Assembly: GCF_000003855.2 (NCBI RefSeq)
Contig: NW_003101638.1
Location: 53,519 to 117,518, forward strand
Direction: 5' to 3'
From: Blastomyces gilchristii SLH14081
Lineage: Eukaryota; Ascomycota; Eurotiomycetes; Onygenales; Ajellomycetaceae
Length of the DNA: 64,000 nt
The notes beneath the pieces are model-generated. The model was not told the DNA's origin. It did not search any database and worked only from the letters and a program-made list of their open reading frames with translations. Position numbers and translations under genes: made by a program. Position 1 is the first letter of the stretch. Each line of letters starts with the position of its first letter. Positions 1-12,021 of the stretch are shown piece after piece.

Positions 1-1232
1 ATATTATACATATTATTCATCACAGTAGATATAAGAATCACATTCATTGTCATTTTCTCTTCAAATTATCATTATCTGACCTCTTTAAGCCTCTGCTTGT
101 AAATTTGAACAGGAGTGAATCTTTTCCCTGTTTTCATCAGAACATTCTCATAGTTATCTTTCAAATTCTTCTCTAATATAAAATGATTGATGCAGACAGG
201 CACTGATTCATTCTTTGAGCAAGAAGATATATAGACTGATTAACAGTTGAAAGTAATATACTCTGATCAGTTACAGTTGATGTACACTTCTTATTAATAT
301 TAATCAGTGACTTCTTCAGAAGTAATTCTAGAGACTCAGAAGCCTGTTCAGACAGCAGAGACCCTTGCTTATGTATAGATATTTAAGTCTACTCAGTTCA
401 TAGTATCTGCATGATTGTTGTTATTTCTCAGCACAGGTATATAAGTGACTGAGTTATTTCTCAGTATAAGTATGTGAGTATAATATCTTCTATCACTGTT
501 CTGTATACTCTTGAGCTTGATAAGACAGTCATTCAATGTCTGAAGCTGTGTGCAGAAGCCTTCATAAGTCAGGTTGTTGTTTACACTTATAACAGTCTGT
601 AAGAGTTCAAAAGTTAATATCTTATTGAGTATACTAATCTTCATTTAATTCTTTCAAGATTGATTATCTGCTTCTAGAATCTTGATGTCAAAGTCAGGAA
701 TGAATGTTGTAAGAGAAGTGTTTCTCTGTTAGACACTCTGTAATCAATTTAACACTTTCTGTTGCATGACAGTGTCTTGAAACAGAATTTCAAGATATTT
801 GATCATATTGTCAGGTGTTTGCAACACTGATTCACATGCTTTCATTCCTGACTGAAACTTCTGTTTCACATGATTCTTTAATCATTCATTGATATATCAA
901 TCTTGATTGATCAGTGAATCAATGATATCTTCATTCACACTCAGTTTCACAAGCATTTTCATCCTTCATAATGAGTAGAGAGTGAGATCAGAAGTATTGA
1001 AATATGCAGAAGTATCTAAGCATTCTTTCAGTGCCTTTGTATTCAATTCTGTAGATGTTGAAATTGCATGAGTTTCTTGTTGAATTAATTGTTGAATTTC
1101 CTTGTATTAGCATTGTTGAGTTACATGCATATCAGCTATCTATTGCTGTTGTAATTTCAACATTGCTTAGAGTCACTGTGGCACTGCATCTATGCTCACA
1201 TTCAAGAGTTCTCTCATATTATCAGTAGACAT
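1..1232 (-). pseudogene. Decayed gag of chromovirus A
   Basis: The reading frame opens at the minus-strand ATG at 1232, in a context equivalent to the gag start of the complete copy at 3138. The best preserved stretch is 393-644, which begins MKISILNKILTFELLQ and matches 3714-3938 of the plus-strand copy. There is no zinc knuckle in the visible part. By position and by homology among the four copies in the window it is the Gag/capsid-like protein that packages the element RNA. Several in-frame TGA, TAG and TAA codons sit at expected Trp or Gln positions. It is partial, because the window edge cuts the element. Confidence 0.7.
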
Positions 1233-1316
1233 AGCTGTATCATTTATTGAATGAGTGTAATTGTATGAATATCTCATATGTCTGTGTCAGAACTCTCAGG
1301 TCTTTCACTGATATTA

Positions 1317-1373
1317 TCTTTGTAAGATCTTGTTCTCTTTGTAAGATCTTGTTCTCTTTGTAAGATCATGTTA
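1317..1373 (-). repeat. Three tandem 19-bp units in the chromovirus A leader
   Basis: The unit TCTTTGTAAGATCTTGTTC occurs three times head to tail at 1317-1335, 1336-1354 and 1355-1373. The third unit has one change (ATCATG for ATCTTG). The array lies between the 5' LTR and the gag start. The related leader of the copy ending at 57512 has a shorter, degenerate version near 57330. It is probably a replication-slippage expansion in the leader. Confidence 0.9.
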
Positions 1374-1548
1374 CAGGGTCAGAGTGACTGGTAAGCAAGC
1401 TTCTATCTGAGAACTCAGTGTCTGTTTAACTGTTTAATCATTTTTCTATTTCTTACATATTGTTATGTGTTCAGATATCTTCTTGATAAATAATTGTTTC
1501 TAATGAGAATAAGCATTTCTAATAAGAAGATGATGAATGTTTTTCAAG

Positions 1549-1828
1549 TGTAAGAGGCCTACACTAAATAGATCAGTATAATAATTATAGGTCTTATATA
1601 ACAAAGTGAAAAACATTAGAGAAGGAAAGAAAGAGAAAGTGTGGGAATCAACAATCAGAGTGAATATTTATACATGTACACAGTGATGTATGCGGTGGAG
1701 CTTCGGGGTGGAAGAATAGGAATTCCATAGGTTTTCAGCTGAGGATCGGCGACCGAGAATCGGAGCGGTAGGAATCTGTGGAGTGTAACAGAATAGTCTA
1801 TATGATTGATCAGGCGCAGCCCGCCACA
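1549..1828 (-). repeat. 5' LTR of chromovirus A (280 bp)
   Basis: In element orientation the LTR runs from TGTGGCGGGC to GGCCTCTTACA, with the standard 5'-TG...CA-3' termini. It contains a TATAAATA promoter element and keeps several CpG sites around 1688-1830. It is about 22 bp longer than the LTR at 2566-2823 and shorter than those at 23296 and 52193. The differences lie in a short internal segment carrying repeats like GATCGGCGACCGAGAATC. Confidence 0.92.
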
Positions 1829-2472
1829 TATACAAAGATTTAATGATAGATTTAATTGAACAGAATGCTCAGTCTGCAATGTAAATAAAAATCCTGAGTA
1901 TATTGTAAGGCATTGTGCACTATACAATAATCTCAGAGCCAGATTGAAGAAGAAGTATGATTTAAATCAATTAAATATGAGATTCTTATTCTTAACTGAG
2001 ACAGAAATTAAATACTTAATAGACTTTCTATCAGAAACTCAAGTAGCTATAAGAAAATGACTAAATTCAGAAATATCTGAATATGAAGAGGTGGAAATTG
2101 ATTAGATATAGTCTGTTAAAACAGCTATATACTATCTTTTAATAATTTTGTTTTATTATAGTCTCTCTTTACTTTACTTTTTCTTTTCTGTTCTTTTCTA
2201 TCTATCTATTTAATGTGTCTATCTTTAAGACTATGTTCTCTTTTCTTTTATCATGATATTATCAAATAATTTCAAAGTATCAGAAGGTGTTAAAATACTG
2301 TAATTTCTCAACAGTTTTTATATTCTGAGCTGAAATTTTCNNNNNNNNNNNNNNNNNNNNNNNNNNNNNNNNNNNNNNNNNNNNNNNNNNNNNNNNNNNN
2401 NNNNNNNNNNNNNNNNNNNNNNNNNNNNNNNNNNNNNNNNNNNNNNNNNNNNNNNNNNNNNTAATAATAATA
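1829..2472 (+). mobile_element. LINE L0, 3'-end fragment
   Basis: The fragment starts within the C-terminal part of LINE ORF2, at the sequence equivalent to 30859 in copy L2. It covers the CX2C zinc-knuckle-like segment (TGCTCAGTCTGC), the ORF2 stop near 2107-2109, the 3' UTR and, after a run of Ns, a TAA repeat at 2462-2472. Chromovirus A cuts it at 1828/1829, so the rest of this copy lies to the left of the window. Stops replace Trp and Gln as in the other copies. Confidence 0.88.
2341..2461. other. Assembly gap (121 N)
   Basis: A run of N falls inside the LINE L0 3' UTR, where the hairpin and tail would lie. The other LINE copies have about 150 bp between the equivalent flanks, so the gap size is plausible but unverified. 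Confidence 1.
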
Positions 2473-2565
2473 CTACCGATTATTCTGGGGGTGAATAAAT
2501 ACTACTATAATAAAGAGCTTGAAGTAAAAATTCTTTTTTTTTTTGAAAAATAAAACAAGATTATA
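2473..2565. other. Short unassigned AT-rich spacer
   Basis: This 93-bp stretch lies between the LINE L0 tail and chromovirus 1. It contains a CTGGGGG run unusual for the window and a T12 tract near 2533. It may be a piece of the hAT element that continues after 8150, because chromovirus 1 is flanked by matching 5-bp duplications (TTATA at 2561-2565, TCATA at 8151-8155). Nothing else is recognisable. Confidence 0.5.
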
Positions 2566-2823
2566 TGTGGCGGGCTGCGCCCGATCAATCATATAGACTA
2601 TTCTGTTACACTTCATAGATTCTTCCATTTCACTCTCGAACACGTACACTCCGATTCTCGGCCATTCTCAATCGCTGATTCTCAGCCATTATATACATGT
2701 ATAAATATTCACTCTGATCACTGATTTCTACACTTTCTCTTTCTTTCCTTCTCTAATGTTTTTCTCTTTGTTATATAAGACCTATCAATATAATACTGAT
2801 CTATTCAGTGTAGGCCTCTTACA
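2566..2823 (+). repeat. 5' LTR of chromovirus 1
   Basis: The LTR begins TGTGGCGGGCTGCGCCC, ends GGCCTCTTACA and has TATAAATA at 2700-2707. It keeps CpG and GG/CC dinucleotides that are almost absent from the element interior. Confidence 0.95.
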
Positions 2824-3137
2824 CTAGAAAAATGTTCATTGTCTTCTTATTAGGAAATGATTATTCATGCATTGTCTTCTCATTAGAAATGATTATTCAT
2901 TGAGAGATATCTGAATGTGTAATGATGTGTAAGAAAGAGAAACACAGTTAAGCAGACACTGAGTTCTCAGATAGAAGCTTGCTCATCAGTCACTCTAGCT
3001 CTGTAATAAGATCTTATGAAGAGAGTAAGATCTTATAAGAGAATGTCAGTGAAAGACCTGAGAGTTCTGACACTCAGATGTATGAGAATACAATTACACT
3101 TCTTCAGATATCATACATCTGATAAAATGATATAATC

Positions 3138-4330
3138 ATGTCTAACAATAATATGAGAGAACTCTCGAGCGTGAGCATAGAGATAATATCACAGTGACTT
3201 CAAGCAATGTTGAAATTACAACAGCAACAGATAGCAGACATACACACAACTCAATAACTTTAATATGAAGAGATTTAATAATTAACTCATGCAATTTCAA
3301 CATCTACAGAATTGAATACAAAAGCACTGAAAGAATGCTTAGATGCTTCTGCATATTTTAATGCTTCTGATCTCACTCTTTACTCATTATGAAGAATGGA
3401 AGTGCTTGCAAAACTAAGTGTAGATGAAGATGTCATCAGTTCATTAATTAATCAAGATTGATATATCAATGAATAATTAAAGAATCATGTGAAACAGAAG
3501 TTTTATTCATGAATAAAAGTATGTAAACCAGTGTTATGAACACCTGACAACATCATCAAATATCTTAATATTCTGTTTCAAGACACTGCCATGTAACAAA
3601 AAGTATTAGATGGATTACAGAGTATCTGACAGAGAAACACTTCTCTTACAACATTCATTCCTGACTTCAACATCAAGATTCTAGAAGCAGATGAACAATC
3701 TTGAAAGGATTAAATGAAGATTAGCATGCTTAAGAAGATATTGACTTTTGAACTCTTACAGGCTCTTGTAAGTGTAGATAAAGACCAGACTTATGAAGAT
3801 TTCTGCACACAGCTCCGGACATTGAACAACTGTCTTATCAAGCTCAAGAGTATACAGCACAGTGGCAGAAGATATTACACTTCAGTCACTCATACACCTG
3901 CACTGAAGAATAACAATAATGCAGATATCATGAACTGAATAGATTCAAATGTCTATGCACAAGCAAGAGTTTCCACTGTTTGAACAGGCTTCTGAATTCC
4001 TGGGATCACTTCTGAAGAAGTTGCTGATTGATATCAACATGAAGTATACATCAACTGTAACTGATTAGAACACATCACTTTCAACTGTCAATCAATCTAT
4101 GTGTCTCCACACTCAAGAGAAAGACTGGCATCTTCTCAATTGAGAGAAAGATCAGTGTCTTCTCGTTCAAAGAATGAATCAGCACCTGTTCACGCCAATC
4201 ACATTACAGTGAAGAAAGATTTGAAAGATAATTACAAGAATACTCTAATGAAACAGAGAAAAGATTAGCTTCTGTGCAAATTTATAAACAGAAGATTGAA
4301 GAGATTGAATGATAACAATTTGAAGAGAAA
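3138..4330 (+). pseudogene. Decayed gag of chromovirus 1
   Basis: The frame starts at ATG 3138 (MSNNNMREL) and can be followed through stops to about 4330. The uninterrupted part 3714-3938 is shared with the other chromovirus copies. Glutamine-rich and coiled-coil-like sequence lies near the N terminus (a run of Gln codons about 3220-3235), followed by a capsid-like central part. I see no CCHC knuckle, which is common in chromoviral Gag but not universal. In-frame TGA codons sit where Trp is expected. The C-terminal limit is approximate because the gag-pol junction is not visible. Confidence 0.75.
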
Positions 4331-7300
4331 ATGATAATGAATACAATTCTTGTATCTACTGTGATTGATAATATATATAATATAAAAGCCATGATAGACA
4401 GCAGTCTATGCTACTATGCAATGATAAAATCTTCAGTGTATTCTCTTATCAAAACCTCAACTCCTCACAGAATTTGATGATTCGAAAGACATTTGTACCT
4501 GTTATATGATAAAGCTGATCATAGATGTGAGAGGAGATCAATGTGAAGATGTCTATGCATATGAAGTTAATAATCTTGATTACAATCTTATATTAGAACT
4601 TATCTGACTATCTGAACAAGGCATCTTATTGAATGCTTGAAACAGAAGCTTGATATTCTCTAATAATAATAGAATCCATGAAGATGATATTCACAAGACC
4701 ATGGATCTAACACAGATCTCTGCTAATGTGTATAAAATGCTCTGAAAAAGAAGTCACTGACAGCAGAATCATGTGATAATCTATTTCATCAGTCTGGTCA
4801 ATATCAAAAAGACTCTAGAAAAGTTATCTCATGTTATAATAACAAATTCTTGTACAAAACTTTCTCAATAATATTATGATTATCTAGATGTCTTTCAATA
4901 AGACAACATTATGAATATACCTTCTTTATGAGACTCAGAAGTGAATCACAGTATTAAGTTAGAAAAGAAGAATGATAAGAACTCTGAGTTATTATGAGGC
5001 TCTCTTTATAATATGTCTTGAGATGAACTTCTTCTTCTTCAGAAGACACTCAATGATCTGTTAGATAAGAAATTTATACATGTTAATAACTCTTCTACTG
5101 CAGCTTCTATTCTCTTTGCAAAGAAGTCAGATAAAGAACTCTGATTCTGTATGAACTACTGAGATCTGAACAGATTGACAAAGAGAGATTGATATTTCTT
5201 ATCTCTCATTAATGAAACCCCAGCATGAATCAGATAAGCTTAATAATTTACAAAGCTAGATGTTATTACTGCATTTCATAAGATTCATATCACTGCAGAA
5301 GATGAATAACCTACAGCATTCTGAACATATTATGATCTCTTTGAATGAATAGTCACACTCTTTGAACTGACTAATATTCTCAGTACATTTCAGAAGTATA
5401 TTAACTGAACACTCTGAGATTTCCTTGATGAGTTTGTATCTGCTTATCTAGATAACATTCTCATCTTCACTGATGAATTCAGAAAAGAATATCAAGAGTA
5501 TGTATAAAGAGTATTACAATAACTGCAAGAAGCAGAACTATCAATTGATATTGATAAATGTGATTTCAAAGTTAAGAGTATTAAATACTTAGATTTCATC
5601 ATAGAAGCTGACAAGAGAATTTAAATGAATTCTGAGAAGATCTCTGTCATTCTTGAATGAGAAGCTTCACATACTGTGAAAGATGTATGAAGCTTCATTG
5701 AATTCACTAACTTCTATTAGTAATTTATATAAAACTTCTCAGATATTGTGAGATCACTTACAGATCTCACTAAGAAAGACTCAGTATTTCAATGATCAGT
5801 GAATGCTGAAGCTGCATTTATACAGATGAAGAAGATATTTATTAATATCTCTCTGCTAATAATATTCAATTCTGATTATGAGACAGTTATTGAGACTGAT
5901 TTCTCTGACTATGTGTCAGAATAAGTGATATTATAATATGATGATGAAGATGTTCTATGATTATATATCTTCATGTCTAAGAAACTGAGTCTCACTGAAT
6001 GTAATTATGAGATCTATGATAAGAAACTTCTTGTGATTATACACTGTTTAGAAGAATGATACTCTGAACTTCAAAGTATCTCTGAATTTGAGATAATCAC
6101 AGATTATAAGAATCTCAAATACTTTATAACTACTTATAAACTCACTGAATAACAGATGTAATAATCTGAGTTCTTAAGCTGCTTTCATTTTATAATACAC
6201 TACTATTCTGACAGTCAGAACTCAATGACAGATGTCTTCTTATAATGAGAGTAAGATATACTATCTGATGTAACAGATACTTGCTGAATGAACTGAGAGC
6301 ACTGGCTCTTGAATCTGAAGATACTAGTTAATCAAGATGAAACAGCTCATGACACTATATATACTTCTCTGATTAGAACTATTACTGATATCTTAACATC
6401 TTCTGAATCTACATTAGATGAGCTATGACATACAGCAGCTTAAACTAATGAACTTCTTCAAACACTCACTGAAGCAGTATGATAAGAAGCATTCTGATTT
6501 CTTTCAGAATTATATGTAAGAACTGATATCACAGAATGTTCAATCAATGATAATAATGCTCTATAATTCTGTAAATGACACTGAGTCTCTCACTCTGAAT
6601 TCTTACACATCTGGATAATGTAAGAGATGCATGATTTATATATAACTGACTATTCAGACTGTGACTAACTGTATAGAATGATCTTCTGAGAGTTCTATTA
6701 ACCTGAGATATTAAAGAGTATCAGATACTTTATCTGAAACTGTAACTACTATTCTTCTATTATCTTATAAAAGAACTGTAGAAAAGATCTACTGATATCA
6801 CATAATATTTCTAATAGAATCTGATAAGATGTAGTAATTGACTTCACTATTAATCTATCTGAGAGCAAGAGTTATAGAAACATTCTGATCATTATGAATT
6901 CATTGAGTAAAGATGTAATATTGAAATCTTGTAATAAGATGAATACTGAACAAGTCACTGAAGCTTTTCTACAGAGTCTATTCTATTAAATACATGAATT
7001 GCTGAGATTTATAGTATTAAATCAGAGCTGTCAATTCATGAGCACTCTCTGAATAAGAATCTGTCAAGTTCTCAAGATTATATACTGTCTGTTAACTGTC
7101 TATCACTCTAAGACTGATGATGCATCAGAATGAATAATTCAGACTGTAAAGAATTATCTTTATAAGTTCTGCAATCATTTATAAGATAATTGACATGATC
7201 TTCTTCTACACACAGAGGTCACTATCAATGATTGAGATATTATTTCAACAGATATAAGTCTATTCTTTCTTACATATGAATATCATATAAAAGTGTTAAA

Positions 7301-7892
7301 TCTTCTAGAGATCACACAGTTCATACTGAATCTCTGTAGTCTGATTCAAATTGCTGATAATATAGTAATGAAGCTTCAAGATGTCTGTGATTAAACAGAG
7401 GTCTTCATGACAACTGTGAAACAAGATTAAGAGAATTAAATCAATGTTCACTGAGATCTCACTGAACAATATAAGATAGAAGATCTGATATGATTGAATC
7501 TTAAGAATATATGAATCATATGTTTATCTTATACACTAGATTATCATCATATCAGGTATAAAGTAATAGAAGTTCTAGATAGTCATAACTATTATCTGGA
7601 CACATTATCAGAGATTTATAATGTATTTCATACAAGCTTGCTCTGCTGCACTATCACTGATTTATTTTCCTCTCAGCTGACTTCTGACTGACAGTCACCA
7701 GGCGTCATAGAAGATGATAATAAGCTTGAGTGAGAGATTGAGAATATTCTTGATAAGAGATTCTGTGACTGCAGCCAGTAATATCTTGTGAAATGAGTTA
7801 GCTATGATCAACTGATCTGAACTCTGAGTTTCACATTATCTGAAACAGTGACTCTTGACCAATGAGAACTGCTTCTGAAAGAGAGGGATTAA
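4331..7892 (+). pseudogene. Decayed pol of chromovirus 1 (PR-RT-RH-IN-chromodomain)
   Basis: Protease: MIDSSLCYYAMI near 4390 carries the aspartyl D-S-G/A triad with Gly changed to Ser. RT: motifs FAKKSDKE, LNRLTKRD and LFELTNILSTFQKYIN precede the catalytic box, which reads YLDN at about 5446-5457, so one Asp of YLDD is lost. RNase H: ETDFSDY near 5888 and DYKNLKYF near 6107. Integrase: degraded HHCC finger about 6620-6740, then a core with FIVLNQSCQF near 7010 (Asp to Asn). Chromodomain: about 7736-7872, with EIENILDKRF, YLVK and the typical Trp-rich end. Stops are numerous. The order integrase then chromodomain identifies a chromovirus, whose chromodomain normally steers insertion to heterochromatin. 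Confidence 0.9.
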
Positions 7893-8150
7893 TGTGACCA
7901 GCTGTGCCTGATCAATTATATAGACTATTCTGTTACACTTCATAGATTCTTCTGTTCTACTCTTGAACACATACACTTCAATTCTCGGCCATTCTCGATC
8001 ACTGATCCTCAGCTATCACATATGTGTATAAATATTCACTCTAATCACTGATTTCTACAGTTTCTCTTTCTTTCCTTCTCTAACGTGTTTCTCTTTGTTA
8101 TATAAGACCTATCAATATAATACTAATCTATTCGGCGTAGGCCTCTTACA
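7893..8150 (+). repeat. 3' LTR of chromovirus 1
   Basis: The LTR begins TGTGACCAGCTGTGCC and ends GGCCTCTTACA. It has the same length as the 5' LTR and differs from it mostly by C-to-T or G-to-A changes. It is followed by TCATA, the presumed TSD copy. Confidence 0.95.
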
Positions 8151-8499
8151 TCATATCTTCTATATTACTTATGTGATTTAGCTTGTGATACAAACACTGA
8201 TAAAGAATCTTAATATCAAGATAAACAATAATGAGATAACTGATTCTTAAGATGAGAATGAGATAAAAGTGATTACTTAAGTAACTTGTATATTTACTCT
8301 GTAAAAGATAATGTTTTTTTAATAACACTTTTCAATATTGTTTTTGAATAATGCTTTTTAGTAACACTACTGTTAATTTTAAATAGATTGACTAATAATT
8401 TAAATATCATAGATTTAAAACATTGCTAATATAATTTGTATCTCTTCTAAATAATAATAATAATTTCATAATATTTAATAAATAAGCAAATCAGTCACA

Positions 8500-9900
8500 T
8501 TACTGAATACAATACAGAATATTAAAACAGAGTGAAATTCAATATATAAAATAACTATTCAGACTCTTTAATTATATCAGATAATTAATTATTAAGTCTA
8601 ATACTCTGATTAGAAAAAGATTCAGATATTGAAACTTTCTGATATAAAGTAAACTCAGTTCAAATATATGATTGATTTACTATTTCAGTTTTATAAGATA
8701 ACTAAGATAGTTTCAATCACTTATATATTAATACTGCAGTCAGTCTGATGAGTGTATTACAGTTTATTTACTTATCTTGAGAAACAGTTAAATCACTTAA
8801 AAAGAAATTCAGTCTGAGAAAATACTATAGTACAGACTATTATTTCTATAAGAAATAAACTAGTATATTACTATAGTAAAACTGAACAATCTTTTACAGA
8901 GTACTATACTAGAGCAGGTCTACTAGATCTCTTCTATTAAGTTAATATCTACACTTCTCAAGATTGAACAGAGAAGAAATAAGACTTATATATTAAATTA
9001 ATCTGAGACTACTACAATATCAACTATTAGAGATTTGAATAAGCAGATGTTAAAGATATGAAGACAGTAAAATACAATTCTCTAGTAAGTAACAATCTTT
9101 AGTAACACTTTATATTACATAGAACAATAATACTAACTTTGAAACAGAACTTATATATATTAATTGCAACTGAAAATCAGACAAAACTACATACTTATAA
9201 AACTAAATTTAACTACTATGTTCAAGATAATCTGATAAATTTATACATTAAATTAATTCTAGAGTTATAAAAAATTATTAAGAGTATGTATTCAACTGTT
9301 GTACTAATGACATGTGATATTTTGATAATTTTATTAACAGAGATAAGAATGAAGTGAAAGTTCAGCTCACACTGAGATATTTATCAGCCCCGGTAGCTGA
9401 ATAGTTAATACAGCCACTCAGTAGCACCTCAGCGTGGGAAACCAAGGCATGTGAGTTTGAAACCCGCAGGGAATACATTAAATCCAGAACTCAAGCACCT
9501 CAGGTTTCTAATAAATACAGAGGTGTACAAATTACTTTAATAAATTGCTCTATGTTTCTGAACTGAGAAGTTATTATTATATGAATTTAATTGTCACTTC
9601 TTTGTATTTTTCTATGTTCTTGTTATCTTAGCATGATCTCAATACCTGTATTTCCTTCTGTATAATTAACACTTAATCTGTATCTAACATTACACAAGGA
9701 CTCATCATAAGCTCTGCTTGCATATGAGTATAATGAGAGAAGAAGAATAATAATAATAATAATAAGATATGTATCACTATCACTGAAGACAATTACAAGG
9801 ATAAACAATTAAGAAACTCATAATTATAAAACATGAAATTATCAGATAGTTTAATATCTCTAATCACAGTATATCAGAGATGTGTAGTTTTCATAAGAAA
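8500..9900 (+). pseudogene. Decayed hAT transposase, central and C-terminal parts
   Basis: A single frame, interrupted by stops at Trp and Gln positions, reads YYYSKTEQSFTEYY near 8861-8905, then GLLDLFY and QDWTEKK near 8913-8975. It continues with MTCDILIILL near 9308-9340 and KFSSH-x-DIY up to the SINE at 9387. After the SINE it resumes with YHYH and RQLQG near 9773-9800. In intact hAT proteins this C-terminal segment is the dimerisation region with a MARDILAIP-like and an ERxFSSARD-like motif followed by Tyr/Arg-rich sequence. The match of the frame on both sides of the SINE supports the call. The N-terminal zinc finger and first catalytic Asp are not visible here. Confidence 0.65.
9387..9764 (+). 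mobile_element. SINE 1 (tRNA-derived, 378 bp, AAT tail)
   Basis: The head (about 9387-9470) looks like a tRNA: an A-box-like TAGCTGAATAGTTAATACAG and a B-box-like GAGTTTGAAACCC are spaced as in a tRNA gene. A roughly 300-bp body follows, ending in an AAT repeat at about 9746-9764. Flanking duplications AGATATTTATCA (9375-9386) and AGATATGTATCA (9765-9776) match at 11 of 12 bases. Two minus-strand copies at 19746 and 21136 share the whole length. It is transcribed by RNA polymerase III in intact form and encodes no protein. It is inserted within the hAT transposase relic. Confidence 0.9.
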
Positions 9901-10262
9901 GTGAAGAATAAACTTACATAAGAATGTATTTAGGTATTTCATAAGTATTATCAATAACTGTTATCAAATTCTGATTATATAAGTAATTACTGAATGAACT
10001 GAATAAGACTGAATTTAATCTTCAGTCTCAGTCTCATTTTAATTTTGAAAAAATGATTATCTTTCACTATTTATTCTGAGAAATTACTCTCATTTCACTG
10101 TTTTTAAATTAAATCTAGTTATTTTTCACATCATTTCTGAAAGAAATGATTCATTTTCACATTTTTTTGATGCTTGATTCTGATGAGACTCACATCAAGA
10201 AATATATAAGATCAGATTAAATGAGATTAAATGTGAAATTCATAGTTCTGCCGGTCAGTCTA

Positions 10263-11960
10263 GATATAAGTAAGAATTAACTGAGTGTTTTACTTTTATA
10301 AGTAGTATAAAATAAAGATTAAGAGTATTTATTTTTAAACCCTGAATTAAAAGAGAAAACAGAGAGATAATAATTACTATTTTAAATCATTCTTTATTTT
10401 TATAATTGCAGTTTTTTTGCTTTTTTTCATATATAATTTCATGAGCTTTTTACTGACTTTTATTGAATAGTTGCAGAAGAAGATCAAGCAGTATAATATT
10501 CTATATCAGAATATTTACAATTTTAATAAAAAAGACTTTCTTCTTGATTTTCTTTTATACTCTCAAGTGAATCATTTCTATAGAAGCTCTCAAATGAAAG
10601 TATATAATTAAAATAGTGTAGAATAATAGTAAAGAATTTATTTTTCTCCTTATTAATATTTATACAAATGAAAATACAATTTCATTTACACTCATTTATT
10701 ATGAGAAATCAAGAGATATACAAGATATATAGCTTGAAAATTTTGATTTTAAAAACAATCAGATATACTTTACTACTTCAGAAAATAAATAAAATAATAA
10801 TAAATATAAATTAATCTGATTAAAATAGATGTTTAATTCTCGTATAAAATAAACAGTAAGAAATGATTATTATCTGTTTATAATAAATGATTATTTATCT
10901 TATATAAATATAGTATTCATTGATTATACAGATTGAAATTAAATTTTATTTATTATTCTTTTTTCTTATTTTATGCACTGTTTATAGTCATTAAATATTG
11001 AAATATTTAACTCATTTATAAAAATATATTCAGATCAACTAAATTTCTATACACATTCTAGCTATAACTTGATTCAGATTACAAAGCAAGATTTTTAACA
11101 ATTATTTCATACTGTATAAGAAATTTCTACAACTGTGGAAAATATTAAATCTGCTTTTATAATTACTGATATACATTTTACAGATTTTATCTGCATTTTT
11201 AAAAAGATTTAATTATATTTATTTGCCCTTTCAGAACTGCTTCAGCAGTGAATATTTATATTTATACAAGTTTTACAAGATTTGATAAAGCAGATAAATT
11301 AATATTATTATCAACTTTCAGTTGATATTAAAAAAATTCTTTACACTGAGCAGAATATTACTTTGAACAGACAGATTCTTTTAATAAAAAATAGAAACTT
11401 TCAGATTACTTTAAATAATAAGAGAAAATAATATAAATAGAGTAAATGTATGAAATTATTTAATTCATCAAATTTCTCACTTATTAAATTCTTTTCTCTC
11501 ATTAAAATACATACTGTGAGAGAGTAAACAGATGTTAATAAAGCTGCAAAAATGAATAATCAGATATATAAGAAGAATATAAAACTTTAAGAAATAATTC
11601 TTGATAAGTAAAGACAGACAGAGCTTATGAAGTAAAAGAAACAATATGAGAAAAAATATTTAAAAGCTGTTTAATACTATAAAAAAGTCAAAACTGTAGC
11701 TGTAGTTAAATATTTTATAAAGAAATAATAGCAAGATGAATAGAAGCTTCAACTGTAAAAAGAAATAAAAGAATATACTGTTAAATATTAAAAAATACAG
11801 TTGATAAAATAAATATTCACAGATATTTTAAAAAGATCTATAAGCAAATCAACAGTAAGCTTAAAACACTGTAAAAGCTTTATATAACTTTCTGAAAGCA
11901 GTAATAAATGTTACATATAAATCTTTTTAATACAATTAAATAATATTCTTTCTCTGAATT
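10263..11960 (+). pseudogene. Decayed pogo/Fot1-type transposase
   Basis: The frame shows NIYNFNKKDFLLDF at about 10509-10550, equivalent to the fungal pogo/Fot1 motif NxYNxDEKGF with the catalytic Asp changed to Asn. It then runs through FTLIYYEKS and DIQDI near 10690-10730, a middle DDE segment (LIINDYLSYINIVFIDY near 10870-10930) and SYNLIQITKQDF at about 11057-11095, the conserved ITKxDF box. Downstream, 11600-11880 is Lys/Gln-rich, as in the C-terminal tail of this family. Stops and frame breaks are many. The N-terminal helix-turn-helix part is absent, possibly separated by the hAT insertion ending at 10262. Terminal inverted repeats were not found. Confidence 0.7.
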
Positions 11961-12021
11961 AATTATATACATTTATACAGTGTATTCCTTATATAGATTT
12001 AATATTTAATAAATAATATTT
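11961..12021. other. AT-rich flank between pogo relic and LINE L1
   Basis: No recognisable feature lies here apart from the left copy of a possible L1 TSD, AATAATATTT at 12012-12021. It matches AATAATATCT at 19672-19681. The TAA-type tail next to the right copy makes this duplication ambiguous. Confidence 0.4.

Larger units (their letters stand above)
1..1828 (-). mobile_element. Ty3/gypsy chromovirus A, 5' part (continues beyond the window)
   Basis: This is the 5' portion of a minus-strand LTR retrotransposon: 5' LTR at 1549-1828, leader, then gag running leftwards out of the window. It is assigned to the chromovirus family because its LTR and gag match the complete element at 2566-8150, read in the opposite orientation. 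It is inserted in the 3' part of a LINE copy, since the bases from 1829 on resume LINE ORF2 near its C terminus. The protease, RT, integrase and 3' LTR lie outside the window, so the second TSD copy cannot be checked. Confidence 0.9.
2566..8150 (+). mobile_element. Ty3/gypsy chromovirus 1, complete (5585 bp)
   Basis: This is a full-length LTR retrotransposon with two 258-bp LTRs. Its internal order is gag, protease, RT, RNase H, integrase and C-terminal chromodomain, which is the chromovirus layout of Ty3/gypsy. The flanking duplications TTATA and TCATA differ by one C/T transition, consistent with a 5-bp TSD followed by C-to-T decay. A purine-rich tract (GAAAGAGAGGG, about 7877-7887) lies just before the 3' LTR and is a good polypurine tract. 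Many stop codons make it inactive. Confidence 0.95.
8151..10262 (+). mobile_element. hAT transposon relic, 3' part
   Basis: The stretch carries decayed hAT transposase motifs and ends at 10262 with CCGGTCAGTCTA. That is the complement of the TAGACTGRCCG inverted repeat which bounds the two MITEs at 22408 and 37644. About 115 bp of its 3' end can be aligned by eye with the MITE 3' ends, sharing ACATCAAGAAATATATAAGA-like and GTGAAATTCAT segments. The 5' part of the transposon is missing from this stretch, probably displaced by chromovirus 1 and LINE L0. A SINE splits it at 9387-9764. Confidence 0.7.

Noticed and set aside
8146..8328. Small intact minus-strand ORFs in the 8-10 kb region (also 9623-9808).
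   Set aside because: They lie in decayed hAT or SINE sequence, on the wrong strand, with AT-driven Ile/Leu/Tyr composition and no family support.
10002..10262. A third copy of the 507-bp MITE.
   Set aside because: Only the 3' ~115 bp align, no matching 8-bp TSD is found on the left, and a hAT transposase relic leads directly into it. It fits better as the hAT 3' end.
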